Source: Brevundimonas intermedia (GTDB lineage: Bacteria > Pseudomonadota > Alphaproteobacteria > Caulobacterales > Caulobacteraceae). From it: a DNA stretch of 64,000 bases. The stretch spans positions 62,001 through 126,000 of the forward strand of contig NZ_SPVH01000002.1 of NCBI RefSeq assembly GCF_004614235.1, in the 5' to 3' direction. How positions within the stretch are numbered: the stretch's first letter is position 1; the number at the start of each line of letters is the position of its first letter. Below the pieces are notes generated by a model. That model saw only the letters and a program-made list of their open reading frames with translations, did no database searches and was not told the DNA's origin. Shown piece by piece: positions 42,005 through 51,433 of this stretch. The position numbers and the translations under genes are program-made.

Positions 42005-44374
42005 ATGCGTATGTCAAAGACCCTCTGCCTCGCCGGCGTCGCCGGCCTGGCCCTCGCCTCGGCCGCTTCCGCGCAGTCCGTAGCCCCTGGCGCACCCGGC
42101 GCGCCGCCCGTCTGGTCCAGCGCCGCCAAGACCGGCGCCGGCGCATCCTATGAAGCCTATGTGGACGGCCAGTACCGCGACGGCGGCCCGACCGGGGCGG
42201 TGTCCAAGGTCTGGTTCTCCATCGCCGACGGCGTCCTGACCGAGACCATGTACGGCCTGATCCACGAGGCCCAGATCAAGCAGCTGCGCTTTGCCGTCGT
42301 CACACCGGAAGGCCTGGCGCTGGAGGGTGAGGACACGACGGCCAAGACCGAATATCTGCACGTGGACGCGCAGGGGCGTCCCCTGTCGCCCGCCTACAAG
42401 GTCACGACCCGCGACAAGGCCGGCCGGTTCGAGATCGAGAAGCGCATCTTCACCGACCCCGACCGCAACGCCCTGGTGCTACGGGTCGTCATCACGGCCC
42501 TGAGCGGCGAGGCCACGCCCTATCTGCTGCTGGAGCCGCACATCGCCAACACCGGCGTCGAGGATCGCGGGACGGTGACGCCTCAGGGGTTCCACGCCTT
42601 GGAAGGCGACACCCACCTGGTGCTGAAGCCCAGCGAGGCCTTCGTCGCCGCCAGCGTCGGCTTCGTCGGCGCCTCCGACGGCCTGACCGATCTGAAGGAC
42701 GGCAAGCTGGACTGGACCTACGCCTCGACCGGCGAGACGGCCGGCAACACGATGATGACCGGCGTCCTGCCGACCCTCCGTATGGGCCAGAGCGTCAGCC
42801 GCGACTTCGTCATCGGCTTCGGCGACAGCGAGGCTGAGGCCCGGGCAGCGGCGGACGGCACCTTTGCAACGGGGCTGGACGAAGTGTTGGCCCGGTTCAA
42901 CGGCGAGGGCGAGCGTGCGGGTTGGGAAGACTATGTGGCCTCCCTGACCGAACTGCCGCGCATTGCGCAACAGGCGACCGACGGGGGCAAGCTGGCCTAT
43001 GCCTCGGCCCTGATGCTGAAGGTGCAGGAGGACCGCACCCACGCCGGCGCCCTGATCGCGTCGCTGTCGAACCCCTGGGGCGACACGGTGGACGCGTCCA
43101 AGTCCTCCACCGGTTACAAGGCCGTCTGGCCGCGCGACTTCTATCAGGTGGCCATGGCCCTGGCGGCGCTGGGCGACAAGGAGACGCCGCTGGCGGCCTT
43201 CAACTATCTGCCCCAGGTCCAGGTTGGACCGAACACGCCGGGCAATACCGGCGTCGGCGGCTGGTTCCTGCAAAAGACCCACGTTGACGGCGAGCTGGAA
43301 TGGGTGGCGGTCCAGTTGGACCAGACGGCCATGCCGATCATGCTGGGCTATCGTCTGTGGAAGATGGGCTGGCTGTCCGACGCCCAGATGGCCGAACACT
43401 ATCAGTCCATGCTGAAGCCGGCCGCCGACTTCCTGGTGGACGGCGGTAAGATCGGCCTGTTGTGGAACGACTCCGAGATCAAGCCGCCCTTCACCCAGCA
43501 GGAACGCTGGGAAGAGCAGCAGGGCTATTCGCCGTCCAGCACCGCCGCCCTGGTCGCCGGCCTGACGGTCGCGGCCGAAATGGCTCGCGCCTCGGGCGAT
43601 GCGACGGGCGCCACGCGGTATCAGATCGCCGCCGACAGCTATGCGTCCAAGATCGAAGACCGGATGTTCACCACCAACGGCGACTTCGGCGACGGCCGCT
43701 ATTACATTCGCATCACCCAGAACGAGAACCCGAACGACAAGGCCCCGATCGGCGCCGCCAACGGCCAGATCGCTCCGGCCGAGGACCGGGTCGTGGATGG
43801 CGGCTTCCTGGAACTGGTCCGCTACGGCGTGCGCAAGGCCGACGATCCGCACATCCTGTCCACCCTGCCCGTCTATGACGACCAGTCGCTGGAGCCGCTG
43901 TACCGCGTTCGCTACGACTTCGGCCCCGAGGGCGACAAGACGCCGGGCTGGCGGCGTTACGGCGTCGATGGCTATGGCGAGGATCATCTGACCGGCGCCA
44001 ACTACGGCGTCGGCGGAGAAATGAGCCCTGGCCAGCGCGGTCGGGTCTGGCCCTTCTTCACGGGCGAGCGCGGTCACTATGAGCTGGCCCGCGTCAGCGT
44101 GAACGGCGCCCCCTCGGCCGCTGACATCGCCGCCATCCGCCAGACCTATGTGCGCGGTATGGAGCGGTTCGCCAATGACGGGCTGATGCTGGCCGAACAG
44201 GTCTGGGACGGCGTGGGCGATCCTACGACCAAGGCCTACGCCCTGGGTCAGAACACGGATTCGGCCACCCCCCTGGCCTGGACCCACGCGGAATATCTGA
44301 AGCTGCTGCGGTCGCTGGCCGACGGCAAGGTGTGGGACAGCTACGACCCGGTCCACGATCGCTACGCCCGCTGA
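42005..44374 (+). CDS. Secreted glucoamylase, GH15
   Basis: 789 residues from ATG 42005, with GAGG six bases upstream. The signal peptide is LCLAGVAGLALASAASA. An N-terminal beta-sandwich domain (about 30-290) is followed by the (alpha/alpha)6 GH15 catalytic barrel. Motifs include GYKAVWPRDFYQ, LLWNDSEIKPPF and RWEEQQGYSPSSTAA, which contains the general-acid Glu, and EQVWDGVGDPT near the C-terminus. It releases glucose from starch ends in the periplasm or outside. It is the last gene of the GH97-MFS-GH15 operon and is followed by a terminator. Confidence 0.93.
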   Translation: MRMSKTLCLAGVAGLALASAASAQSVAPGAPGAPPVWSSAAKTGAGASYEAYVDGQYRDGGPTGAVSKVWFSIADGVLTETMYGLIHEAQIKQLRFAVVTPEGLALEGEDTTAKTEYLHVDAQGRPLSPAYKVTTRDKAGRFEIEKRIFTDPDRNALVLRVVITALSGEATPYLLLEPHIANTGVEDRGTVTPQGFHALEGDTHLVLKPSEAFVAASVGFVGASDGLTDLKDGKLDWTYASTGETAGNTMMTGVLPTLRMGQSVSRDFVIGFGDSEAEARAAADGTFATGLDEVLARFNGEGERAGWEDYVASLTELPRIAQQATDGGKLAYASALMLKVQEDRTHAGALIASLSNPWGDTVDASKSSTGYKAVWPRDFYQVAMALAALGDKETPLAAFNYLPQVQVGPNTPGNTGVGGWFLQKTHVDGELEWVAVQLDQTAMPIMLGYRLWKMGWLSDAQMAEHYQSMLKPAADFLVDGGKIGLLWNDSEIKPPFTQQERWEEQQGYSPSSTAALVAGLTVAAEMARASGDATGATRYQIAADSYASKIEDRMFTTNGDFGDGRYYIRITQNENPNDKAPIGAANGQIAPAEDRVVDGGFLELVRYGVRKADDPHILSTLPVYDDQSLEPLYRVRYDFGPEGDKTPGWRRYGVDGYGEDHLTGANYGVGGEMSPGQRGRVWPFFTGERGHYELARVSVNGAPSAADIAAIRQTYVRGMERFANDGLMLAEQVWDGVGDPTTKAYALGQNTDSATPLAWTHAEYLKLLRSLADGKVWDSYDPVHDRYAR

Positions 44375-44378
44375 ATCA

Positions 44379-44410
44379 AAAAGCCCCGGAGAGCGCTCTC
44401 CGGGGCCTTT
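44379..44410. terminator. Terminator after the glucoamylase gene
   Basis: gccccggagagc directly joins its reverse complement gctctccggggc, with A's before and cctttcc after. It lies between convergent genes and probably serves the plus-strand operon; the T run is short. Confidence 0.7.
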
Positions 44411-44431
44411 CCATTTCAGTTGTGCGCTAGA

Positions 44432-45127
44432 TCAGAAGGCGAGCTTGATGGCGCCCACGATCCGGTCTTCGGCGCCGGGCACGCCATCGACGTCGGTGTC
44501 GTAGTAGCGGACGTCCAGACCCACCTTGTCGGTTAGGGCGTAGCCCACGCCGGCGTTCCAGGTGGTGTAGTCGTCGGTGACGTTCAGCCATTGCTTGCCG
44601 ACGGCTCCCGAGATCGTCCACTTGTCGGCCGGGCTGAAGGCGGCGTTGACCTCGGCATAGGTCGCCTCGTCGTCGATGCCGAAGAAGTCGGGCGAGTAAT
44701 AGACGGCGGCGCCGAAGGTGGCGGGGCCGACCGCGCGCGACGCTGCAGCCTTGAACTCGGCATAGTTATAGTCGGCGCCGTCCGGCTCGCCGACGTAGAG
44801 GTAGCCGATCACGCCGAAATCGAGCGCGAAGCCGCCGGCCTCGGTGCGATAGCCGCCGTACAGATCGACTTCCGCGTCGGTGTCGTCGCCGAAATCGACG
44901 TTCGAGGCCCAGGCGCCGCCGTAGAAGCTGCCCGACGTCAGGTCGACGCCGCCCTGGATCGCGGGATCCTCGCCGGTCTGGCTGAAGCCGCGGAAGACGT
45001 AGTCGCTGACGACGCCGACGTTCCAGGCGACATCGACGGTGCTCTGGGCCGAGGCCGGCGCGGCGAGGCCGATCAGACCCATGGCGAGCGTTGCGGCGGC
45101 GGCCGCGCGGATGGTGGTCTTCTTCAT
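44432..45127 (-). CDS. TorF-family putative porin
   Basis: 231 residues. Signal peptide AAAAATLAMGLIGLAAPASA, then the TorF start STVDVAWNVGVVSDYVFRGFSQTG. Alternating beta strands follow (AEVDLYGGYRTEAG, LDVRYYDTDVDG), ending VGAIKLAF with a terminal Phe for outer-membrane insertion. Such proteins are often encoded next to ammonium transporters, as here, 81 bp downstream of amtB, and are presumed to let small nutrients through the outer membrane. Function is inferred from fold and context. Confidence 0.85.
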   Translation of the reverse strand: MKKTTIRAAAAATLAMGLIGLAAPASAQSTVDVAWNVGVVSDYVFRGFSQTGEDPAIQGGVDLTSGSFYGGAWASNVDFGDDTDAEVDLYGGYRTEAGGFALDFGVIGYLYVGEPDGADYNYAEFKAAASRAVGPATFGAAVYYSPDFFGIDDEATYAEVNAAFSPADKWTISGAVGKQWLNVTDDYTTWNAGVGYALTDKVGLDVRYYDTDVDGVPGAEDRIVGAIKLAF

Positions 45128-45208
45128 AATCTATCCCCTTGTTGTGCTTGTTCTGTTCGAGGTCGGAAAAGTCGGGCGCGGGGTTCGGGAGCCGCGCCCG
45201 ATCTCAGC

Positions 45209-46552
45209 TCAGTGTTCCAGCGCTTCGCCGTGGAGCGAGGTGTCCAGACCGGCGGCTTCTTCCGCCTCGCTCACGCGCAGGCCCGTGGTGAACTTGCAGA
45301 TGAACAGGATGATCAGGGTGCCGACGGCGCTGTAGACGATGGTCCACAGCAGGCCCAGCGCCTGGGCGCCGACGTTGGCGCCTTCCGACAGGCTGTTGAT
45401 CGCGGTCGTGGCGAACACGCCGGTCAGCAGGGCGCCGATCAGGCCGCCTGCGCCGTGGATGCCGAAGGCGTCCAGGCTGTCGTCGTAGCGGAGCAGCTTC
45501 TTGATCCACACCGACGAGGCGTAGCAGACCGGACCGGCGATCAGGCCGATGATGACAGCGCCCTTGGGATCGACGAAGCCGGCCGCCGGCGTGATGGCGA
45601 CCAGACCCGCGACGACGCCCGACAGCATGCCAACCAGCGAGACCTTCTTCTTCTCGATATATTCGACGATCTTCCAGGTCAGCGCGCCGGCAGCGGCGGC
45701 CAGGATGGTGTTCAGCAGCGCCACGCCCATCAGGTCGTTGGCGGCGCCCGCCGAACCGGCGTTGAAACCGATCCAGCCCACCAGCAGCAGGCTGGCGCCG
45801 ATCATGGTCAGGACGGGATTGTGCGCCAGGATCGGCTCGATGCCATAGCCTTTGCGACGACCCAGGAAGATGGCGCAGACCAGACCCGCGACGCCCGAGT
45901 TGACGTGAACGACGGCGCCGCCGGCGAAGTCCAGCACGCCGGCGCTACCCAGGAAACCGCCGCCCCAGACCCAGTGGCAGATGGGCGCATAGACCAGCAA
46001 CGACCACAGGGCGGTGAACAGCAGCAGCGCCGAATATTTCATCCGCTCGGCGAAGGCGCCGGTCACCAGCGCAGGCGTGATGATGGCGAAGGTCATCTGG
46101 AAGGAGATGAACAGGAACTCGGGAATGCCCGGCAGCAGAGCGTTGGCGGTTTGCAGCGACACGCCGTTCAGGAACAGCATATCCAGGCTGCCGATATAGG
46201 GCTGAAGCCCGGCATTGCCGTTGGCGCCGAAGGCCAGGCTGTAGCCGGCGATGAACCACACCAGCGACACCACGGCGAACACGCCGACGGACTGGGTGAT
46301 GGTGGCGATGACGTTCTTCTTGCGCACCATGCCGCCGTAGAACAGCGCCAGACCGGGGAGGGTCATCAGCAGAACCAGGGCGGTGGACGTGCCCAGCCAC
46401 GACGTGCCTGCGCTGTCCAGCTCAAGCGCAGCCTGATGGCCCAGCAGGGCCGGCGCGGCGTCCTGCGCATTGGCCGCTCCGGCGGCCATGAGGCAGAGTG
46501 TTGGAAGAAGGAGCCCTGCGGCCCCCACAAGTCGGTTCGTTGTCCGCGACAT
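45209..46552 (-). CDS. amtB: Ammonium transporter
   Basis: 447 residues with a cleavable signal (LLLPTLCLMAAGAANA) and eleven helices. AmtB hallmarks: FYGGMVRKKNVIATITQS, FAGGAVVHVNSGVAGLV with the pore His, GFNAGSAG and FGIHGAGGLIGALLTGVFA with the second pore His. It conducts ammonium through the inner membrane. No PII (glnK) gene is adjacent; a TorF porin gene follows instead. The 236 bp upstream to leuB carry a direct repeat TGCAAC-N5-TGCAAC but no promoter I can defend. Confidence 0.95.
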   Translation of the reverse strand: MSRTTNRLVGAAGLLLPTLCLMAAGAANAQDAAPALLGHQAALELDSAGTSWLGTSTALVLLMTLPGLALFYGGMVRKKNVIATITQSVGVFAVVSLVWFIAGYSLAFGANGNAGLQPYIGSLDMLFLNGVSLQTANALLPGIPEFLFISFQMTFAIITPALVTGAFAERMKYSALLLFTALWSLLVYAPICHWVWGGGFLGSAGVLDFAGGAVVHVNSGVAGLVCAIFLGRRKGYGIEPILAHNPVLTMIGASLLLVGWIGFNAGSAGAANDLMGVALLNTILAAAAGALTWKIVEYIEKKKVSLVGMLSGVVAGLVAITPAAGFVDPKGAVIIGLIAGPVCYASSVWIKKLLRYDDSLDAFGIHGAGGLIGALLTGVFATTAINSLSEGANVGAQALGLLWTIVYSAVGTLIILFICKFTTGLRVSEAEEAAGLDTSLHGEALEH

Positions 46553-46788
46553 GAGCTAGTACCCCCTATGCAATCTCGCAGTTGCGAAGGTTTTACTGCA
46601 ATCGCGAAACACGCAAGGGGATTCACCGCCGTCGGTGCAACTTTCTTGCAACGGTTACACATTAAAAAGCATGAGGCGCATGAACCATGCAGCTCATGCA
46701 CCTCTTAGATCAGTTTCGTGTCTTCACAGCCAAGGTTGAGAGGCAGGAAATTCGCCGGTCGTTTAGGGCCGTTTCCGCCCGACGCGCT

Positions 46789-47895
46789 TCAGGCCCAGTG
46801 CATCTGCACCCGGTGCGCCGCCGCCCAGTGGATGGCGCGAATGGCGTCGATCACCGCCTCTGTCGCGGCCCGGGTGCCCAGCGCCCCGCCTAGATCCGCC
46901 GTCATGGCGCCGGCGGCGAGGACAGCCGCAACAGCGGCCTCGATGGAATCGGCCTCATCCTCCAGTTTCAGGCTGTGACGCAGCAGCAGCGCCGCCGACA
47001 ATATGGTTCCGACCGGGTTGGCCAGGTCCTGACCGGCGATGTCCGGCGCAGAGCCGTGGATCGGCTCGAACAGTCCCGGACCGCCCGCGCCCAGCGACGC
47101 CGACGGCAGCAGGCCGATAGAACCGCCCAGCACCGAGATTTCGTCCGACAGGATGTCGCCGAACATATTCTCGGTCAGGATGACGTCGTATTCGCGCGGC
47201 TTGCGGATCAGGTGCATGGCCATGGAATCGACCAGGGCGTGCTCCAGCTCGATCTCGGGGAATTCCTCGGCGTGGATGCGGGTCACGACCTCGCGCCACA
47301 GGCGGCTGGTTTCCATGACATTGGCCTTGTCGACCGAGGTCACCTTGCCGCGACGCTGTCGCGCGGTCTGGAAGGCGGCGCGGGTGACGCGCTCGATCTC
47401 GGGCACCGTATATTCGCACAGGTCGGTGGCGCGGTCGGCGGTGCGGGTCTTCTCGCCGAAATAGACCCCGCCGGTCAGTTCGCGGAAGACGATCAGATCG
47501 ACGCCCTCGACGATCTCCTTCTTCAGCGGCGACCGATGCGCCAGCACCGGCGAAACCTGTAGCGGACGCAGATTGGCGAACAGGCCCATGGCCTTGCGGA
47601 TCGCCAGCAGGCCTTCTTCCGGCCGACGCTTGCCGCCGTCCCATTTCGGTCCGCCGACGGCGCCCAGCAACACCGCGTCGGACGCGACGCAGGCGGCGCG
47701 CGTGGCCTCGGGCAAAGGCTCGCCCGTCTCGTCGATGGCCGCGCCGCCGATCAGGTGTTCGGAGAACTGGAAATCATGGCCGTAGAAGTCGCCGATGACG
47801 GCAAGCACATCGCGTGCGGCCCGCGTCACTTCCGGTCCGACGCCGTCGCCGGGCAGCAGGACGATGTTATAGGTCTTGGGGGCGGCGTTGGTCAT
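46789..47895 (-). CDS. leuB: 3-isopropylmalate dehydrogenase
   Basis: 368 residues from the ATG at 47895 that overlaps the leuD stop by one base (TGATG). Motifs: [53 protein letters not shown] and [12 protein letters not shown]. It oxidises and decarboxylates 3-isopropylmalate with NAD+ to the precursor of leucine, in the cytoplasm. It is the last gene of the branched-chain amino-acid operon. The C-terminal dozen residues ([10 protein letters not shown]) are unusual but short. Confidence 0.95.
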   Translation of the reverse strand: MTNAAPKTYNIVLLPGDGVGPEVTRAARDVLAVIGDFYGHDFQFSEHLIGGAAIDETGEPLPEATRAACVASDAVLLGAVGGPKWDGGKRRPEEGLLAIRKAMGLFANLRPLQVSPVLAHRSPLKKEIVEGVDLIVFRELTGGVYFGEKTRTADRATDLCEYTVPEIERVTRAAFQTARQRRGKVTSVDKANVMETSRLWREVVTRIHAEEFPEIELEHALVDSMAMHLIRKPREYDVILTENMFGDILSDEISVLGGSIGLLPSASLGAGGPGLFEPIHGSAPDIAGQDLANPVGTILSAALLLRHSLKLEDEADSIEAAVAAVLAAGAMTADLGGALGTRAATEAVIDAIRAIHWAAAHRVQMHWA

Positions 47896-48479
47896 CACAA
47901 AGTCTCTCTCGATCGCTCGTAGGCTTCGATCTCAGGCATGTTTGCTTGCAGCCAGCCCAGGGTGTCCACCCCGTCCAGCAGGCATTGGCGGGCGAAGGAT
48001 TCGACCCCGAACGACACGGGTTCGGCATTGCCGCGCTGGATCTGATTGGCCTGGAGGTCGATCGTGACCGGCTGATCTGGCTGCGACGCCAGATCGTCCC
48101 ACACGGCCTGACTGACGACGACCGGCAGCAGGCCGTTTTTCAGGGCATTCGATGTAAAAATGTCAGCGATCTCGGTCGAGATCACGGCTTTGAACCCATA
48201 ATCCAGCAAGGCCCAGGGCGCATGTTCGCGCGACGAACCGCAGGCGAAATTCTTGCCCGCCAGCAGGATGCGGTGCTCGGCCGGGTCGATCCGGTTCAGA
48301 ATCGCCTCGGGTTTTTCCGATCCGTCCGTCTCATAACGCCAGTCATAGAAGGCCGCCTTGCCCAAGCCCTCGCGCGAGGTGGTGGTCAGGAAGCGCGCCG
48401 GAATGATCTGGTCGGTGTCGATATTGGCTTGGCTGAGCGTGACCGTTTTCGATGTCAGGATTTGGAAGGGCTCAGACAT
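47895..48479 (-). CDS. leuD: 3-isopropylmalate dehydratase small subunit
   Basis: 194 residues, the normal size for the bacterial small subunit. It opens with [19 protein letters not shown] and has the swivel-domain motif [15 protein letters not shown]. With LeuC it isomerises 2-isopropylmalate to 3-isopropylmalate. It overlaps leuC by 8 bp and leuB by 1 bp, which favours equal translation. Confidence 0.96.
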   Translation of the reverse strand: MSEPFQILTSKTVTLSQANIDTDQIIPARFLTTTSREGLGKAAFYDWRYETDGSEKPEAILNRIDPAEHRILLAGKNFACGSSREHAPWALLDYGFKAVISTEIADIFTSNALKNGLLPVVVSQAVWDDLASQPDQPVTIDLQANQIQRGNAEPVSFGVESFARQCLLDGVDTLGWLQANMPEIEAYERSRETL

Positions 48480-49941
48480 TTTGCGCTCCTACCGTCTCGC
48501 GCACGGCGCTTGACTGCTTGAGGGCGGCCGCCTCGTTCAGATAGACGCGCGGATCGGTCAGCACCCCGGCCACCGCCGTAGCCGCCGCCGTCGCGGGACT
48601 GGCCAGAATGGTGCGGGCGTCCTTGCCCTGGCGGCCTTCGAAATTGCGGTTCGAGGTCGAGACGGCCAGTTGGCCCGGCGCGACGAAATCGCCGTTCATG
48701 GCGATACACATCGAACATCCGGGAATCCGCCATTCGGCTCCGGCGGCGATGAAGACCTCGTGCAGGCCTTCCGCCTCGGCGTCGCGCCGCACGGCTTCCG
48801 AACCGGGAACGACCAGCATGCGCAGACCGGGCTTGACCTTGCGGCCGCGCAGCACCTCGGCGGCGGCGCGCAGGTCGGGCAGGCGGCCGTTGGTGCACGA
48901 GCCGATGAAGACCACGTCCACCGGCTGGCTGGTCGTCGCCTCCCCGGCGGTGAAGCCCATATAGGCGATGGCCTTGCGGTCGCTGTCCGACTGCGGCTGC
49001 GGCACCGGCGAACCGATCGGGGCGCCGGCGTCCGGCGTCGTGCCCCAGGTCGCCATCGGCTGGATAGCAGCGCCGTCGATCATCACCTCGTTGTCGAACA
49101 CCGCCCCCGGATCGCTGGACAGTTTCAGCCATTCGGCCGTCGCCGCCTCATAGTCGGCGGGGACATGCTTTCTGCCGCGCAGCCAGTCGATGGTCGTCTG
49201 GTCCGGAGCGATCATGCCCGCGCGGGCGCCCGCCTCGATGGACATGTTGCACAGGGTCATCCGCCCTTCCATGTCCAGCGACCGCACCGCCTCGCCGGCG
49301 TATTCAATGACATAGCCGGTGCCGCCGCCGAAGCCGATGGCGGCGATGACGGCCAGGGCGACATCCTTGCCCGAGACGCCGGGCTGCAGCTGTCCGTCCA
49401 CCGTCACCCGCATGGCCTTGGCCTTGCGCTGCAACAGGCACTGGGTCGCCAGCACATGGCCGACCTCCGAGGTGCCGATGCCGAAGGCCAAAGCCCCGAA
49501 CGCGCCATGGGTGGCGGTGTGGCTGTCGCCGCAGACCACCGTCATGCCCGGTTGGGTCAAGCCCAGTTCCGGCCCCATGACATGAACCACGCCGCGGTCG
49601 TCGGAGTCCCAGCCCGCCAGCGGCACGTGGTGGGCGGCGCAGTTCTTCTCCAGCCGATGCACCTGGGCCTCGGCCTGGGGCGTGACATAGGGCTTCAGCC
49701 CGTTCAGCCCTTCCGGCAGGGTCGGGGTCGAATGGTCCAGGGTCGCATAGGTCCGGTCGGGACAGCGCACCTTCAGCCCCCGCGCCTCGATCTCGCTGAA
49801 GGCCTGCGGGCTGGTGACTTCGTGGACCAGATGCAGGTCGATATACAGCACGCCCGGCGTATCGGCCGTTTCCGACCGCACGACGTGGGCGTCCCAGACC
49901 TTGTCGAACAGGGTCCGGGGGTTCGGCCCGATCTCACGCAT
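48472..49941 (-). CDS. leuC: 3-isopropylmalate dehydratase large subunit
   Basis: 489 residues. Fe-S cluster ligands are visible in [13 protein letters not shown] and [13 protein letters not shown], and substrate residues in [24 protein letters not shown]. The start [12 protein letters not shown] and [17 protein letters not shown] are typical. It carries the [4Fe-4S] active site of isopropylmalate isomerase. It overlaps leuA by 8 bp upstream and leuD by 8 bp downstream. Confidence 0.96.
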   Translation of the reverse strand: MREIGPNPRTLFDKVWDAHVVRSETADTPGVLYIDLHLVHEVTSPQAFSEIEARGLKVRCPDRTYATLDHSTPTLPEGLNGLKPYVTPQAEAQVHRLEKNCAAHHVPLAGWDSDDRGVVHVMGPELGLTQPGMTVVCGDSHTATHGAFGALAFGIGTSEVGHVLATQCLLQRKAKAMRVTVDGQLQPGVSGKDVALAVIAAIGFGGGTGYVIEYAGEAVRSLDMEGRMTLCNMSIEAGARAGMIAPDQTTIDWLRGRKHVPADYEAATAEWLKLSSDPGAVFDNEVMIDGAAIQPMATWGTTPDAGAPIGSPVPQPQSDSDRKAIAYMGFTAGEATTSQPVDVVFIGSCTNGRLPDLRAAAEVLRGRKVKPGLRMLVVPGSEAVRRDAEAEGLHEVFIAAGAEWRIPGCSMCIAMNGDFVAPGQLAVSTSNRNFEGRQGKDARTILASPATAAATAVAGVLTDPRVYLNEAAALKQSSAVRETVGAQNV

Positions 49942-51181
49942 ACTGGGCCACCGTCTCCGCCACGCCGTCGACCCGGTCGATGATGGCGATCAGTTCGGCG
50001 TCGTTGATCTCGCCGATCTGGTCGGCCCGCTGCTTGAAGCCGACGACCACGGCCGCCAGGCGTTCGCCCTCGATGGGCCGGCCGATGGTCTCTGCGCGCT
50101 TGGCGATGGCGTGACGGCCCGAGTGTTTGCCCAGCACGAACCAACTGCCCTCGAAGCCCACGTCCTGGGGCCGCATGATCTCATAGGTGCGACTGTCGGC
50201 CAGCATGCCGTGCTGGTGAATGCCCGCCTCGTGGGCGAAGGCGTTGATGCCCACCACCGACTTGTTGCGGGCGATCACCGTCTCGGTGATCTCGCACAGG
50301 ATCTTGGAGGCGCGCACCAGGTGGCGGCTGTCGGCTCCGGTCGTGACGCCGTAACGATCCTCGCGGACCTTCAGAGCCATGATGACCTCTTCGATCGAGG
50401 CGTTGCCGGCCCGTTCGCCGATGCCGTTGATCGCCCCCTCGACCTGACGGGCCCCGCCCTCGATGGCGGCCAGGGAGTTGGCGACCGCCATGCCCAGGTC
50501 GTCGTGGCAGTGGGCCGAGAAGATCACGTGCGGATGGCGCTTGTGAATGCGCGCCGCCAGGGCGCGGAAGGTCTTGCGCACCTCTTCCGGGGTGGCGTAA
50601 CCGACGGTGTCGGGAACGTTCAGGGTCCGGGCGCCGGCGTCGGCGGCGGCCTCCATCACATCGGCCAGGAACTCCGGCTCGGTGCGGAAGGCGTCCTCAG
50701 CCGAGAACTCGACGTCGTCGAACAGGCTGGCGGCGTATTCCACCGAGCGCACGGCCGTCGACAGCACTTCGTTGGTCGACATCTTCAGCTTGGCGGTGCG
50801 GTGGATCGGGCTGGTGCCGATGAAGACATGGCAGCGGCGATGCGACTTAGGCGCCGGCGCCAGCGCGCGGAAGCTGGCGTCGATGTCTTTCTCGTTCGAG
50901 CGCGACAGGGAGCAGAAGATCGGCCCCTCGATCTCGCCCGCCACGCGGCGGATGCAGTCCTCGTCGCCCGGCGAGGCGGCGGCGAAGCCGGCCTCGATAA
51001 CATCGACGCCCAGGTCCTTCAGGACCTGGGCCATCTTCACCTTGGCCTGGGCGCTCATCGAGAAGCCCGGAGCCTGTTCTCCGTCCCGCATCGTCGTGTC
51101 GAACACGATGACGCGGTTGGGATCGGCGGCGATCTGCGCCGTTCGGGATACGCCGGATACTCGTACTTTTTCGGCGGTCAT
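49934..51181 (-). CDS. leuA: 2-isopropylmalate synthase lacking the regulatory domain
   Basis: 415 residues, about 100 fewer than usual. The catalytic TIM barrel is complete: [53 protein letters not shown] and [18 protein letters not shown], then the helical linker subdomain ([13 protein letters not shown] ... [13 protein letters not shown]). The sequence stops where the C-terminal leucine-binding LeuA dimer domain should begin. It condenses acetyl-CoA with 2-oxoisovalerate, the first leucine-specific step. Without that domain feedback by leucine may be absent. It starts at a TAATG overlap with ilvM, so the ACT protein next door is a possible partner, though it fits AHAS better. Confidence 0.92.
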   Translation of the reverse strand: MTAEKVRVSGVSRTAQIAADPNRVIVFDTTMRDGEQAPGFSMSAQAKVKMAQVLKDLGVDVIEAGFAAASPGDEDCIRRVAGEIEGPIFCSLSRSNEKDIDASFRALAPAPKSHRRCHVFIGTSPIHRTAKLKMSTNEVLSTAVRSVEYAASLFDDVEFSAEDAFRTEPEFLADVMEAAADAGARTLNVPDTVGYATPEEVRKTFRALAARIHKRHPHVIFSAHCHDDLGMAVANSLAAIEGGARQVEGAINGIGERAGNASIEEVIMALKVREDRYGVTTGADSRHLVRASKILCEITETVIARNKSVVGINAFAHEAGIHQHGMLADSRTYEIMRPQDVGFEGSWFVLGKHSGRHAIAKRAETIGRPIEGERLAAVVVGFKQRADQIGEINDAELIAIIDRVDGVAETVAQYA

Positions 51182-51432
51182 TACGCGGCCTCGGATTGAA
51201 TAATGTCGTTGCCGATGCGGCGCACGCCGAACAGCCGGTCAATCTGACGGCCCAGATTGTCCATGCAGCGCCCGGCGTCGCGGCCGCGCACGGTCAGGGC
51301 GATGTGGCGAAACGCCCCTTCGTCGGCCATATTGATGCCGTCGATATGGAAGCCCCGGCGCTCCACCAGGCCGATGAGACGCTGAAGCGAACCGTCCGCA
51401 CGGTCGATCTGGATGTGGATCGTGTCGCTCAT
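51181..51432 (-). CDS. ilvM: Acetolactate synthase small subunit, IlvM-like (ACT domain)
   Basis: 83 residues forming a single ACT domain (IHIQIDRADGSLQRLIGLVERRGFHIDGINMADEG, then RHIALTVRG). This is the size of enterobacterial IlvM (about 87) rather than the two-domain IlvN/IlvH (about 160). It lies 1 bp after the large-subunit gene and overlaps leuA by one base. It would activate the catalytic subunit and perhaps confer or alter valine sensitivity. Confidence 0.88.
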   Translation of the reverse strand: MSDTIHIQIDRADGSLQRLIGLVERRGFHIDGINMADEGAFRHIALTVRGRDAGRCMDNLGRQIDRLFGVRRIGNDIIQSEAA

Positions 51433-51433
51433 C

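Noticed and set aside
46553..46788. Sigma-54/NtrC promoter for amtB
   Set aside because: A CACCG-N4-CGGTG dyad is present near 46625, but the spacing differs from the NtrC consensus and no GG-N10-GC element was found on the minus strand.
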